A DNA stretch of 60,000 nucleotides from assembly GCA_030704615.1 (NCBI GenBank), contig CM060734.1:59290042-59350041 (forward strand), written 5' to 3'. The stretch is from Takakia lepidozioides. Its lineage: Eukaryota > Streptophyta > Takakiopsida > Takakiales > Takakiaceae. The translations under genes were made by a program, and so were the position numbers. Below the pieces are notes generated by a model that saw only the letters and a list, made by a program, of their open reading frames with translations, was not told where the DNA came from and did not search any database. Below, piece by piece: positions 12,002 through 23,800 of the stretch (the stretch's first letter is position 1; each line of letters begins with the position of its first letter).

Positions 12002-12919
12002 CTACACTCCCCCACTGCACGCACACTACTCATTCTGCGCCAAATGAAAATTAGCATACAAACTGATCTGCCTGACTATCCTAACACCTCATCATCCTTA
12101 GAACGCGCATGGCTTACAAGCCCTTCTCTACCACAATTTGATATTTCTTATCCCAAACAAAAGGTCCCTATCCTCACATATTTCAAAGAACGACACATCA
12201 CCACCCTCACCCAACTTACTACCGCCATTGGCCATAGACTCTTAAAACCTAGCGAATTTCCTCTTAAATTCTCCCGAGCCACGATCAAAACCAATTGCTA
12301 CCTACATCAACTTCGTACCCTCTTCTGTCATCCCTCAACCGCCTGCACTCTACAATGTGACCTCCCATGCCTCTACTATCCGCATATGGCTCAAGACCTA
12401 CTCCCCCAGTACCGTTCTACCTCTACTACCTCCATCTACCAAACACTCAAAATGGTATATGCCACCAATACCCATACAGACATAGAATCTGATTTCCCCT
12501 CTCAAGTAACTAACACACAACACCCTGAACCTATCCGCCACTTGCATACGCCATCCAATCCCTCACCTACAAGGCAAGGATCCCACACCCCCCTAACCAC
12601 CGCACCATCCCTCCCATCTTCACCACAATACGTCGACAATAACAATGCTTACATCATTGAAGCTATACTAGGAGTTAAAACCCAAACGTCCATCGATGCC
12701 TTTGGAGCCACCTGCATTGATACATACTATCATTGTCAATGGGTTGGGTACTCTTCCGCAGACAACCCATGGCAGATAGAAGACGACCTCTTCGGCCTAC
12801 ATGACGATTGCGACCCCGAACACAATCTTGCCCTCCTCATCACCTTCCATAAACAAACCAACACCAACTCTAACACACATGCACCAACAACACACCACTC
12901 CCGCCCAACCTACAGATAA
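12002..12919 (+). pseudogene. LINE segment with chromodomain
   Basis: Continues the RT frame. After about 200 residues without recognised motifs, codons 12650-12812 encode a chromodomain: YIIEAIL, then a spacer, then YYHCQWVGYSSADNPWQIE and DDLFG. The three aromatic cage positions of HP1-type chromodomains (Tyr of YxxE, Trp and Tyr of QWxGY) are all present. Chromodomains bind methylated histone H3 tails, and in chromoviruses they direct integration to heterochromatin. Here the fold sits between RT and RNase H of a LINE. The segment ends with TAA at 12917-12919, after which the same frame continues. Confidence 0.8.
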
Positions 12920-13860
12920 CAGATATATACACCAACCACTCTATGCCCCCAACGTGCACACGAAGCTCTTCAATGGGCAAAATTTGTTGCGCACTCCTCT
13001 CCTACTGCATCCACAATCCTCATCCTCATACAACAAAACACTCCTAATATCTCTCACCCTCTTCTACAACTCCCAGAAGGGGTCAATCTACTCACCACAA
13101 TTGACCCAAACCAGCTTAAGTATATTCACACCCCTCTTCTTCCCAAATATCTCAAACGGAAGGAACCCACCATAACTCTGATTCTACACATCCAAAACCC
13201 TCGGCATACAGCCATACCGCAATCTTTCTTTTCTCAGCTCGAACAATTGCTCACCATCACTCATAAAATAAAGGCCACCATCCATCATCCAACCATCCTC
13301 TCCCACACCCATACACCCACCACATTGTCCCAGATCAAAACCAACAAAGCTTGGAACATTGCGACACCACGCCCTTCCCAGGTCGCGCCAACAACACCTC
13401 TACCCCCAATCCCTGCAATATATCAACAAAACACCATCCCCAAATACCCACTGGCCAATTCACATTACACTGACGGATCCCTCACCAAACCTAATGTAGG
13501 GTATGGAATCTATCACGCCGGCACCAGTCAAGGTGTTGCCCTCAGGCTCCCTGGCCCTGCCACCATCCTCCGGGCTGAACTCATGGCCATTTATGATGCC
13601 CTCTCTCTACTTGACACCTCCCCCCCCCCCCACACTACATCTTCACCGACAACCTTACCTCACTATTCCTCATTCGCAACCACATCTTCCACCCCTCTGC
13701 CCATCATCATCACCCCGACCGCAACCTCATTACCGCTATTGTTCAGAGGGCCATCTCCCTAGGCCACCCAGTCCATATACTCAAAGTCCGTTTGCATACT
13801 GGCATCCATGGTAATGAAGAAGCAGACCTACTCGCCCAACTCGGTGCCTCCCAACCCATA
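12920..13860 (+). pseudogene. LINE unknown domain followed by RNase H
   Basis: From 12920 to about 13400 the same frame encodes an unrecognised module containing AHEALQWAKFVAHS and a LTTIDPNQLKYIHTP segment. RNase H follows: HYTDGSL with Asp at 13472-13474, then ILRAELMAIYDAL with the second acidic residue. After a run of 12 C at 13620-13631 the frame changes, and the third motif FTDNLTSLF and the fourth HTGIHGNEEAD appear in the new frame (to about 13830). All four catalytic positions are thus present but split by the homopolymer frameshift. RNase H would remove the RNA strand during reverse transcription. Confidence 0.8.
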
Positions 13861-14868
13861 GTTGAACCCTCGATCGACCCTATTCACATCGCCCACACCC
13901 ATCCCTTTTGGTTCATACACCCCGTTCTGGACCCCCCTGTACCCAGACCAGTCCGAAACCTCCTGACCACTCTGACCAGAGAAGCAAATAAACAAGCGGC
14001 AACCTCCATCAGCCATACCAAAGTACACATCCAAAAATGGACTCAATCCAATGTTCTGCACCATAAACTCTCCAATCATTTCTGGCTAACCAAAGCCACC
14101 ACCGACGCACAAATCTGACAAACACTCAAATTCCGATATGCCCAATACATGGGCCACCAGCGCAAACACATCTTCTGGCCACATCTGTTCCCATCCCCAT
14201 ACTGCCCGTTATGTGCAACCACCCACCAAGCTCATGACACTTGGCCACATCTCCTCAGCCAATGTACACACCCAGTTATACATGGCTTGCATATCACGCG
14301 TCATAACCAAGCAGTCTGGCACCTCCATAAGCTCTTTCTAAAACGTGCTGAAACCCGTTGGTTCTCGCTCATGAATGCAGGCACCTACCAGGGACGGCCA
14401 CCCGACCACACAGTACCACCATGGCTACTACCATGCATATGTACTCGATCACCATGCTCGTGCCCCACTCGATTTTGCCCGGACATACTCCTCGTCCAAG
14501 GTCTACCTATCAACACTTTACCCCCCACCTCACCATCCCCACAACTCACCATCCATTTCATTGAATTCACATTTTGCCATGATCGTTATCCAAACGATTC
14601 AATCTTAGAAAAACGTCAAAAATATGCCCCGCTTATCCTTGCATTCCGAAGTCGTGGCTGGAAAATCGGCCCATTAATCGTCATCACAGCCGACACTCGA
14701 GGTGACATTCATAACGCCAGTATCACGGACATACACGATAACTTTCAAATTCCCATTCTTCCTATCCACAAATGTTTCAAAGAAATCCATCTCACGGCAC
14801 TCCGTTCACTCACAGCTATTATCACCAACAAACGCCAACTGGAATCCGGCACTTCAAACGCACCTTAG
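13861..14868 (+). pseudogene. LINE CCHC finger and restriction-like endonuclease
   Basis: In the frame entered after the poly-C slip. A TGA at 14116-14118 is the only stop before the end at 14868. Codons 14203-14265 give a C-x2-C-x11-H-x4-C finger containing HLLSQC, as in R2/Dualen-type elements. The PD-(D/E)xK nuclease core follows: CPDILLVQG with Asp at 14482-14484, FIEFTF with Glu at 14563-14565, and KRQKYAPLILAF, followed by GPLIVITADTRGD. This is the RLE normally found in R2-like LINEs, so the element has a second endonuclease besides the APE. The terminal stop is TAG at 14866-14868. Confidence 0.75.
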
Positions 14869-15030
14869 GTCCCCCGGGATACCCCTGGGTACCTAGGGGT
14901 ACCTTCGCCCCCTCTATTCTTAACGGTCACCTGGTGTCCCCCTGGACATTTTTTTGTTATAGGGCCCACCCCCGAAAGGGAGCAATAGCCGCAAGGTGAA
15001 GTGACTCTTAGTTACGCCGGCCTTGGCCGG
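14869..15030 (+). other. Probable LINE 3' untranslated region
   Basis: Begins with CCCCCGGGATACCCCTGGG and GTACCTAGGGGTACC, which can fold into compact hairpins, then a T-run and GGGCCCACCCCCGAAAGGGA. Composition changes to unrelated sequence after about 15030. No poly-A tail is seen. Confidence 0.4.
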
Positions 15031-16080
15031 AGTCTTCTCTCTCTCTCTACAACGGTATGTTTGTCGCCATCCTATTGACTCACTCGGCGTACATCTTCTT
15101 CGTTGCCCTTTGCGGTGGCCGAGAACGCACTGCGATATCTCATGGCGTCGTCCGGGATGCAATAACTGCGGCTGCTCACGATGTCGGGGTTCATGTCTTT
15201 TGAGAGCATATGCATGTACTTCCATCCCACGATCACCATTCCATTCGAGGGTGAGTTGACATTGTCATCTCTCACGATGGGGCTGCGTACATTGGGATGT
15301 TGTCATCGGTGATCCTACTAGGTCAGATCTCCTTCCATGCGTAGCCTTATCACAAGGAGTTGCTGCTTCAGTAGCTACGTAGGCAAAGGAGCGCGATTAT
15401 CAGGAATGTCACCCCACATATACATTCCTCCTTTTGGTAGTCGAGATTTTTGGTTGTTTGCGTCATCAGTTCAATGACTTCCTTCGCACATATGCCCATC
15501 TTGCAGCAGAAAACAAATTTAACGTTGGAAGCCAAACGCCTCTGTTCTTGTAGCCTTCTATAGACAACGAGATTTTGTTGCTTTACAAAAGTCTCAAGCT
15601 CTATCTATTTTAAGTTAGGCAGAGGTGCTAGGGCGGCTTCATCTCGTCTCCTGGCACTCTCAAACCCATCCACTTTCTGTTGTTTGACCTTCTTCAGGCA
15701 GTAGGTGGTACTAGAATAGTTTGATTTTTTTTGCTAATGTATCTATCCCTACGAGATTTTGTTTTTACTCTTGAGGACAATTTTATCCATTTGTACAGTC
15801 ACCCACTTGGGCATTTTTATAAAACTATGCAACACTTATGCTTTAAATAAAAATGCATATGGAATGCAAAGGGCTTTTGCAACATGTTTATTTTCTTTCG
15901 GAAACCAGGTTTACTTATAAGGTGGTGGGCCACTTTAAAGTATATGTACCAAGGTAGCCTCTACCGTTGGCCCAAGTATCCAGTGTTATATGAGTCCAAG
16001 TGCAATTTCCTATGTCGAGGCCCAAGTGCGACGGTAGGCTCGTGTGTCGCTGGCCCATGTGTGAAGAATTAGAAAAAACA
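15031..16080. other. Intergenic, no recognisable gene
   Basis: Short overlapping ORFs on both strands without domain motifs. A (CT)n tract lies at about 15035-15048. Nothing else supportable was seen. Confidence 0.4.
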
Positions 16081-16087
16081 CTTGATT

Positions 16088-16465
16088 TTGTACCTCGCTT
16101 CATATATTGAGACCAAATGAGTGCACTCCTTCTCATCGAGGGCTTTCCAACGGTACCAAGCACCAGGGCTGAGGCCCACGGTTTGGGCGATCTCAACTCT
16201 TATAACAAAACAATAGCAAGAGCCATCTTCATAGGAAATGTCTTCGAGTGAATTAAAAATGTAGTAGGTTGTTTAGTAGGTTGTTCCAGAAAAGCCCACT
16301 TTGCTATTTTTCACGAATTTCCAGCGACCGAAAGTACTTGAAACTCCATATCTCCTACACCGCACGTCCAGAAATTATGAGACCAAGTCGGTGCAGCCCT
16401 TCTCATCGAGGGCTTTCCAACAGTACCAAGCACCAGGGCTGGCCCCGCGGTTTGGGAGATCTCAA
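16088..16465. repeat. Two diverged direct copies of a dispersed repeat
   Basis: CTTCTCATCGAGGGCTTTCC followed by AACGGTACCAAGCACCAGGG occurs at about 16131-16171 and, with one change, at about 16400-16440. Flanking similarity extends from GAGACCAA to GATCTCAAC in both, about 100 bp in all. These are probably fragments of the same retroelement end. Confidence 0.7.
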
Positions 16466-16469
16466 CGCT

Positions 16470-17830
16470 ACAAAACAAAACAAAACAAACAAACAAACTA
16501 CCTTGCTTCATATATTGATAATATATGAAGTAACAAACTGGTATTACAAATTGGAATACCTTTGGTTGATAGGAGTCGGCAAATTCAAATCCTGCATCTA
16601 TGGAGAACAGATTAAAATTTTGTGAGTATTCTAGTACTAGTATGGAACTGGATGGTATTGAAAGTAATACCAGGACCTGACTGGTATTCAAAAAAAGCAA
16701 TACCCGCCCAATACTGGTGTACAGTGTACACACTACAAACTCATCCAGGCTAAGTGCAAAGAGGTCCTAAGGCACCTGCCCAAATGATACCAATCAAATG
16801 ACAAATGTTAAAAGATCTTCCCAGACAGTTTCACCTCATCTCAAAACATTCACAATCAAAACAATGGATTGAAGTGGTGTGAGAGTGCTCCATGCCCTTT
16901 AGCAAGATATGCGCTCGGCATTGTTTAATTTACATGAACAACAAACACACAGTAGAGGGGGATGCTTAACAACTTGTATCCAGTTGTTCAGAGCCCTTGA
17001 ATGAGTGATGATATCAAAAGCAACCTGCATGCAGGTAATTCGTAGTGATGTATGTTTTCCTGCCGTTATGTTCTCAACAGAAAACGACCGTAGTCGTCCA
17101 AAATTCTGCCAGCCGCCTTGGTGGGAACACACTGGGAACGCGGCAATCAGGAGCCAACGGTCAACCGCCAGTCCTAGTCCCGGGACTCTCTTTTTCTCTC
17201 TCTCCTATCTTGTCCCTAAAGCTCTTTCGGACAAGCTTCGGTTATATCCTCTGGCTTTACACTAGCTTGTGCAGGAGGCTTGTGTTGTTTAGTTTCTTCC
17301 ATGCAACACCTTGCACTCTCTCTCACACAGTTTGTTGAGGGAAGAGATAGAGAGATGAGATGTACTCATTCACAATTCCTGCATGTCCCTGTAAAGACCT
17401 CTCCTGGAGACAGTTGAGGGTTTCTAGTTTCTACCCAGCAGGGTATGGAAAAATCTGCCCGTAATGCTCACGCCCATGAGCCCACGACAATGCGGCTACA
17501 GGACATTTATTGCTGATGTAAGGGCTAGTGTACCTGGAAATATGCTGAAACCATAATGTTGAATCCAGCACTGATTCTCTGGACTCAATCTTCCACAGAT
17601 GAGGCATATGTGCCTGCGATTTCTCTGCCTGCCACACTGTGCTTGGGATGTACCATTGACCGTTCCCTGCCCTGTGCATGAGAGAGAGAAAGGGAGTAAA
17701 TATTCATACGTAGGGGCTGCTGTTCGAAGAGCCGTGGCACCCCGAGACGCCACACTTTTAGTTTCTCCCGTCAAGGTGTGGTGTTGTGACTGCGATAGTT
17801 GGGGCTTTTGTGAGGTACAGATATGAGCTG
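16470..17830. other. Intergenic or 5' part of the KAP-like gene
   Basis: The N-terminal portion of a KAP protein is expected upstream of the first recognised exon at 17839, but no segment here could be matched to it. Short AT-rich and CA-rich stretches and chance ORFs are present. The stretch from 17005 to 17340 contains a CTTTTTCTCTCTCTC tract without clear meaning. Confidence 0.35.
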
Positions 17831-17838
17831 ACGAAGCC

Positions 17839-20800
17839 ATGGCTTTGTTCCCAGCCGCATTTGGCAAGGCCAATCTGTTTGAGGACTTCGAGGCCCATGT
17901 CGGGAACCTCTATGAAGATCTGGATGCCAAGGCACATTTGTCTGCCCTCTTCCCGTCTCTCTCGTTTCATTCAAGGTTCCGTACCGATGTTTAAAACTAG
18001 AAACAGTTAGCGTCCCTGAAGATTTTCAAATTTATCTTACGAACTGAAAGCATATTTGAGTTACAACTAGTGGCTTTACACAATAGGCATAGCTCAGTCT
18101 CTGAACACAGAACCAATACGTCTTGCCATGGAGATTTAAAATCTACGCTCAGTCTGTCGCAGAGAATTCTACTGAGGGTTGATGAATCATGACAGATACG
18201 AGCAACCGGCATGTTTCATAAGTTTTCCCGGCGGATCGAGTGGTTGGAAGCCCTCTACTCTCATGCCAGTGCCCTTGTAAGACTCTTTTTCATCTATGTA
18301 TGTCTTATCTCTCTGTAGGAATCTACACTCCTTGAAAGGTTTTGATATTGACCTAATGTGGTCCGACAGTGCAAACTTCCTGCCTGCATCAAGTTATGCA
18401 AGGTTTCTTTTGGTTATGCACATACACGAGGGCATGGAATCAAATGGGTGGAAGTCGCAGGGGGCATTGGCAAGAATACTGCGGGAAGAGGGGCGCAAGA
18501 GCTTCAATCTACGGTTCAACATCATATCCATGTTCTTCATGTTCTCTCTGTTCCCAAAGTTCCATCAGGTATGGCATCTCCAATGTTACTCTCCAAGTTA
18601 TGGAAGCATCTCCTGTAAGCCAGGTAGCATGACAGGTTCTATGCTTACTACAGACACAGGAACAAACAGCCCAAAAGGAACAAACAGCCCAAAATGACGT
18701 AAGAGGTGAAGAAGGCAAAGCCTCTATGGCATGAGTAATTCAGACTACTCTTAGTGCAAAATATCTGTGCATTCAGAAAAGAGCTCATGACAAAATATGC
18801 CTCGAGAGTTTTGACAGAGTCAGCTGCCAGTTGAGGTGCTGTGGCATGTCTACAGTTTCTTTTGGAACAAAAGATTGGGAAGACCACCCTGAGCATGCTG
18901 GTCCTTGAGATCCAATGCACGGAGACACAGCTTGTCGAAGTATGCCAATCTGTCTTCTTTTCCATCATTTCAACTGCAGTTGAGCTCAGATGAACGCAAA
19001 TAGTTGTTCATAATTCCTGACAGTCTGTTCTGTCCAAATAATTCAAACAAGTTGAAGCTTTCACACTGTATAAAGTGTTTCTGTGCTCATCATCACACTA
19101 GTCTTCATCAGACTCATTTCGCTTTCACTTCGTTCTTGTCTAGATTTCAACTGTCATGTGATGTGTGGAACAATGTTCCCTTTTTGTTGTGAACTGTCTA
19201 AAGAAACACCCACCTTAACTCATTTAGTAGAAATGCTGATCATCACCCTTGGTACGTATGACATGAAGAGGAAAACCGCAACACCACCCTTTTCAAGTGC
19301 ATGCAAGGAGTGGAGCATTGCAGACATTGGCAGCACACTCCAAAACTCTAAGCAAGTAAGCTGGGCCTTGGTACAGTCACACGGACAGCAACCCATGTCA
19401 GGAGAAAGTGGGAACAGCAAACACTAGCACGAGAAGGCGTGAATCATTTAATTGAATCTGCCATGTCGCTGCGGGTGACTGACTTGCATGGATTATAGGA
19501 AATGTCGAAGGCATTCTTGAATTGTCTCTTTTTCCATCTCTTTCTCTGTCGCATAAGCTCTTTGAGCTTTCCAGGATGTTATTAAGTACCATTCATTTCA
19601 TTTCTGTTCTAGTACTGTCTCCGCCTAGACCCTTGGCCTTCTGTGGACTAGCCATCTTCTCTATCCATTAGTATACCAGGCCAATAGGGAAAAGGAGATC
19701 TTGCTTGCAATCCGTGGAACTTAAATGAGCTATGTTACAGGAAATGTTGCTTTACATGGCCATCAGTTTGCTGCACAATATAGCTGAGAATGTCAGCGTG
19801 GAGAAGCGAATGCAGAAATGCAATCTTGTGGTTGGTTTCCCTTCCCATGGTGTGCTCTTGGGTATCCTTTTCAGTACGGCTCAAAATAAAGCAAGGCACA
19901 CCTCGCATTGAATAATCCCATTGTCAACCCATTTTGCTGTTCACTTTCATGATATTGTTATGAATATGAACTGACCTTAACAGAAGTAAGAAACAACAGA
20001 TTTTATTACGTATGGGGGAGGCACATAGCTTGTACTTGGTGAGGATCTCTGAGACACCTGGGTGCATTCGTTCACCTATGCATCGGAAAGTGAATAAGAG
20101 CTAAGGCCAAGCACCCGGCCATCAATGGTCTAATTATGCATAACATAATCCAACTGTTTGGATTGCTGCTTTCTGTGACAGGAACATTTATGTAAGATAC
20201 TCACCAGAAAGAGTGTCACTCTGCTGACCATGTAAGCTCCCAGTTTTGTACTCCTGTCTTCCTCCAAAATCTTCCATTATGAGGATCAGAAATGCTTGGC
20301 AGCTTACCTGCACGAGGCCTTGACCCTTAGACAATCCCTTGAGCAGTAGTTGCTTTTGGGCTGTTTTTTGGCTCTGGTTTTTCCCATTTTGTCCCATAAG
20401 CTCTTTGAGCTTTCCACGGACGTTATAAAGTACCACATCATTTGTTTCCTCGCTTGTAGTATGTCCATTCAAAAGCACTCTGAAGGGAAGTCTAGGAATC
20501 AGATGTCAGGAACAAGTTCTTTCTCAGGATGCTTGTGGTGTTCAGGTGGTCCTGGTTGGGTTGAAACAGAACAGTCTCGTTTTTGAAGAAGTTGAGTATC
20601 TTCAAGGAGAACAAGAATTCCATGAAAGAGAACGGCATCATTAACGGACTCTCTGTTCTCTTCCCTTGCCCAAATGAGGTTGGTGCTCTGGCTCCTTTTT
20701 CTCCCACAGTGCCGTACTATGTCCACAATGTATGCTCATGCTTTCTTGATGGGATACACTCAAGTGGGGGCCATGGTTTGGATGATTGATAGTGTGTTGT

Positions 20801-23800
20801 TTACGTAGGCTTGTAACGGTTTGGCCACATCTGGGCTGCCATCGCTGTTGCTTGCTGTTTTGAGGCTACTCTGGAACCTGTCTTTTGACGCCAGCCTCAG
20901 GACTGATATGGTTCGTTTCTTCGTCTGATAACCCTCCATTGGACAGCTTTGAAGTAGTGAGTCCTTAGACATGAAGAAACAGAAGAAATAAAGCAATGAA
21001 CTGTATAAAGAGAGGGCGATCGTATAAGGTGAGGTGAAGCAGTGGCCTCACACTGATTTTGTCGGTCACTGTGCTCTCATATCGACAAGAGGCTGCGGTT
21101 GGTGAGAGGGTGCAGGTGAGGTGTGATATGATACCCATGCTAGTCACTCTGGTGAAGGAGCACAAATTTGAACATTTGGTGTGTCACTCTTCTTATGTGC
21201 AATTGAGAGAAGTTCAAAGGTAGAATCTTGTTGAGGACGTCTGAAGGCTTTGAAGGTAATACAGTGATTGTAACCCGCGAGAAATGAGATGAAATTTTAC
21301 TATGTAATGTCCGCGGAAGGCTCAAAGAGCTTGAGGGACAAGACAAAGCAAGAAACAAGAAAGAAAGAGGGAGCAGCCCAAAACCAATTATGGAAGGGAC
21401 TGTCTAAGAGTCTAAGAGTCATGCAGATATGTAATGGAACAACTCAGTGAGAGGATGGCTACCTCGGAATAGACTACAGCACCTTCCACGGATCTCATAA
21501 CGAAAGGACAGTTGAAGTTGAAGTTTTACTGTCTAGCGGATTTTCAGAGCCTACTGCTCAACGCAAAGAAACGTTCTTCACTTTCGATTTCCCTCCCTTA
21601 TCCCCGGCGCTAGTGGGGCACATCACCTTGTCGGTTGTCCCACACTCCCTAAACCGCCCCAATACTCTTAGATGAGAGGAGAAAGAGCTGCAGTCTGCAA
21701 GGTTCTAGTATCAAGGAGGACGAAGAACGTCTCCCGATAAACAGCACTTTTTTAAAAAAGATTGGCTGGTTTCCAAGCTCGTCTGACCTGAAGTTCCATC
21801 ACGTTGGACGAATTTCCCACAGGTTTTTGAGTTTGAGAGAGATTGCGAGGGCCCCGGTCTGATAGCCATTTGGGCGATATGGCTTGCAATCGTAAGCCGG
21901 AAGATGGCCTCGGTTTGAAGCGGTACACATGCAAATTCCGCATATGAATTCTGTGATGGTGTTGTACCTCTAGCCCCAAGTATTCCTTGTAGGAAGACAA
22001 TTGCAGGGGATCCAGATTAGGGATAGCACAATAGGAGCCCAAAACTTATGGCCCAAGTCGAAGATCCACCTTTGGGGTGTGGCGCATTTCGCCTGAAGGT
22101 GTATGGAGGCAGCCTTGTCAATCTGTAAGTAGCGGTTGATGCAAACGAAATTTGGAGTGGATAACCAGACCCAAGTATGGGTGTGATTTCAATCTCTTGC
22201 TCATATGAGGAATCCCCGATCAGCGTGGCCATCTACAACCATGAGTTCGGTTTTGCTGAGGTTGACCTGCAACACCATCGGCGTAGAGAAGTACCAATTG
22301 TGTTGGTCCCGCACCCAAAGGCATCCCCGCTCCATTCACAATGTAGCCTTCCAAAGCGTCTATGTAGATTCCAAACAGGGTAGGTGAGAAAGGGCAGCCC
22401 TGTTTCACCCCAATATTGCTGTGCACATGTACTGAGGGCTCCCCTGCCACCTTGACTGTGCCCATAACAGTCTCGTACATAGATAGAAGAAAGAGCGGGG
22501 TGAAGAAGTAAGAAGAAGGGGAAAGAGAGGATGCACATGAACTAGTTTTAAGCTCAGACTTTCTGGATTGGTTCAATGACACATCTCATTACCAATGACA
22601 TTGTACTTCGAAAGTGTTAAACTGAGGTGTGGGATCCAGGTATTTGGACTGCTCTACAATCTTTCAATGGACAGTAATGGGCGCTTGAAGTTTGCAGAGA
22701 CAGAGGTTGTATCGATCATCTTACAGGTTATAATGCCTTCCGCGTACCTGTAATTGATAACCCTCAATTCCAGGGTCTCACTCTTAATTTCAACAAAGCA
22801 ACTAGTGGTTTGAGTCCTGATGGCCTGCCAAGTATTCATAGGCAGGGGGGCTTTCAACATATTGCACTGTCATTAGCTAAGAGAAAAGGTCTTCAAATTG
22901 GTGGTAGGAAAGGGACAAATATCTACCCAATACCTGCGAGAGCGATCCTTGAATCCTTGCATGCCCAACTTGAATGTGCAACGAGTCTCTCCAGTTCTTC
23001 AGAGTTCAAGTGCTTAATAGGTCTACCTAGTCTGTGGCTGGTTGATGATATTGGGAGGGCTTGGAGCCAGATGATTTTGGCAGAGCCAATGAAGCTTCTC
23101 ACTGGCGAGTTGCTGGCCCTGGCAGTCAACCTTACTTGTGTTCCGGCCAATTCAGAGGTTGTCCTTTGCTCCCACATTACATATCTAAACACTTCGGTCA
23201 CATAACTTGCTGCTTCATGAAGATTCTCCTTTTTTTACTACGATAGTTACCTAACCAATTCAGCACCTGCACCACCTCAAAGATCAGGCTGCAGTTTCTT
23301 AAGATCCTTATTTTGGTAAAAGCTCAGAAACTTGTGTTGATCAAGCAGCATAGTCGAAAGTATCTATTCCACAATGTGTATCAACTCCCTATCCTGAAGA
23401 CCTCATATGTGGGACAGCTTATGTGCAAACCCAGGGCAATGGAACAACTCATATCCCAGGCTGTACGGTTTCAAGATCCACTTCTCTTCAAGGTAGCTGA
23501 TTCCTGGCAGAGTTGCAAGTCTGTGACATCCATCTTGCACTTTTACATGTGATCTGCAGCCCAACTCTGTATGTAGTTGTAAATAGATAGGTAGGATGAT
23601 TAGAAGAGAGGCACTAGAAAGAATTTTCAGTGTTTTGTACCTTGTTTGTTGGTCAATAGGTCATTCGCAATATAAGCCAGCTTGACAGCGCGAAGCCTCA
23701 AATGTTATTGTAAGTATTCAAATGTAAGTACTGAAGATGGTATTAGAAGAGTTGGGATATTTTCCTTTCAAACTGGGGGCACTTACAAATCCATAACGAC

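Larger units (their letters stand above)
6480..15030 (+). mobile_element. Large LINE with APE + RT + chromodomain + RNase H + RLE (Dualen-like)
   Basis: One reading frame (codons starting at positions equal to 2 mod 3) runs from the ORF1-like segment to the RNase H. It is interrupted only by single stops at 8099, 8426, 9005, 11084, 11999 and 12917 and by a GC-rich block at 9008-9690. A poly-C slip at 13620-13631 moves the rest to another frame, which holds one more stop at 14116. Domain order is proline-rich leader with 2A-like motif, APE endonuclease, RT, chromodomain, unknown domain, RNase H, CCHC finger, RLE. The dual-endonuclease layout matches the Dualen/RandI clade described from green algae. 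The plus strand is notably poor in G and rich in A and C. The 5' end is uncertain; the 3' end is placed just after a hairpin-rich tail. Confidence 0.85.

Noticed and set aside
22810-23205. 131-codon plus-strand ORF as one gene
   Set aside because: Only about 23084-23157 matches KAP3; the rest appears to be intron read through.
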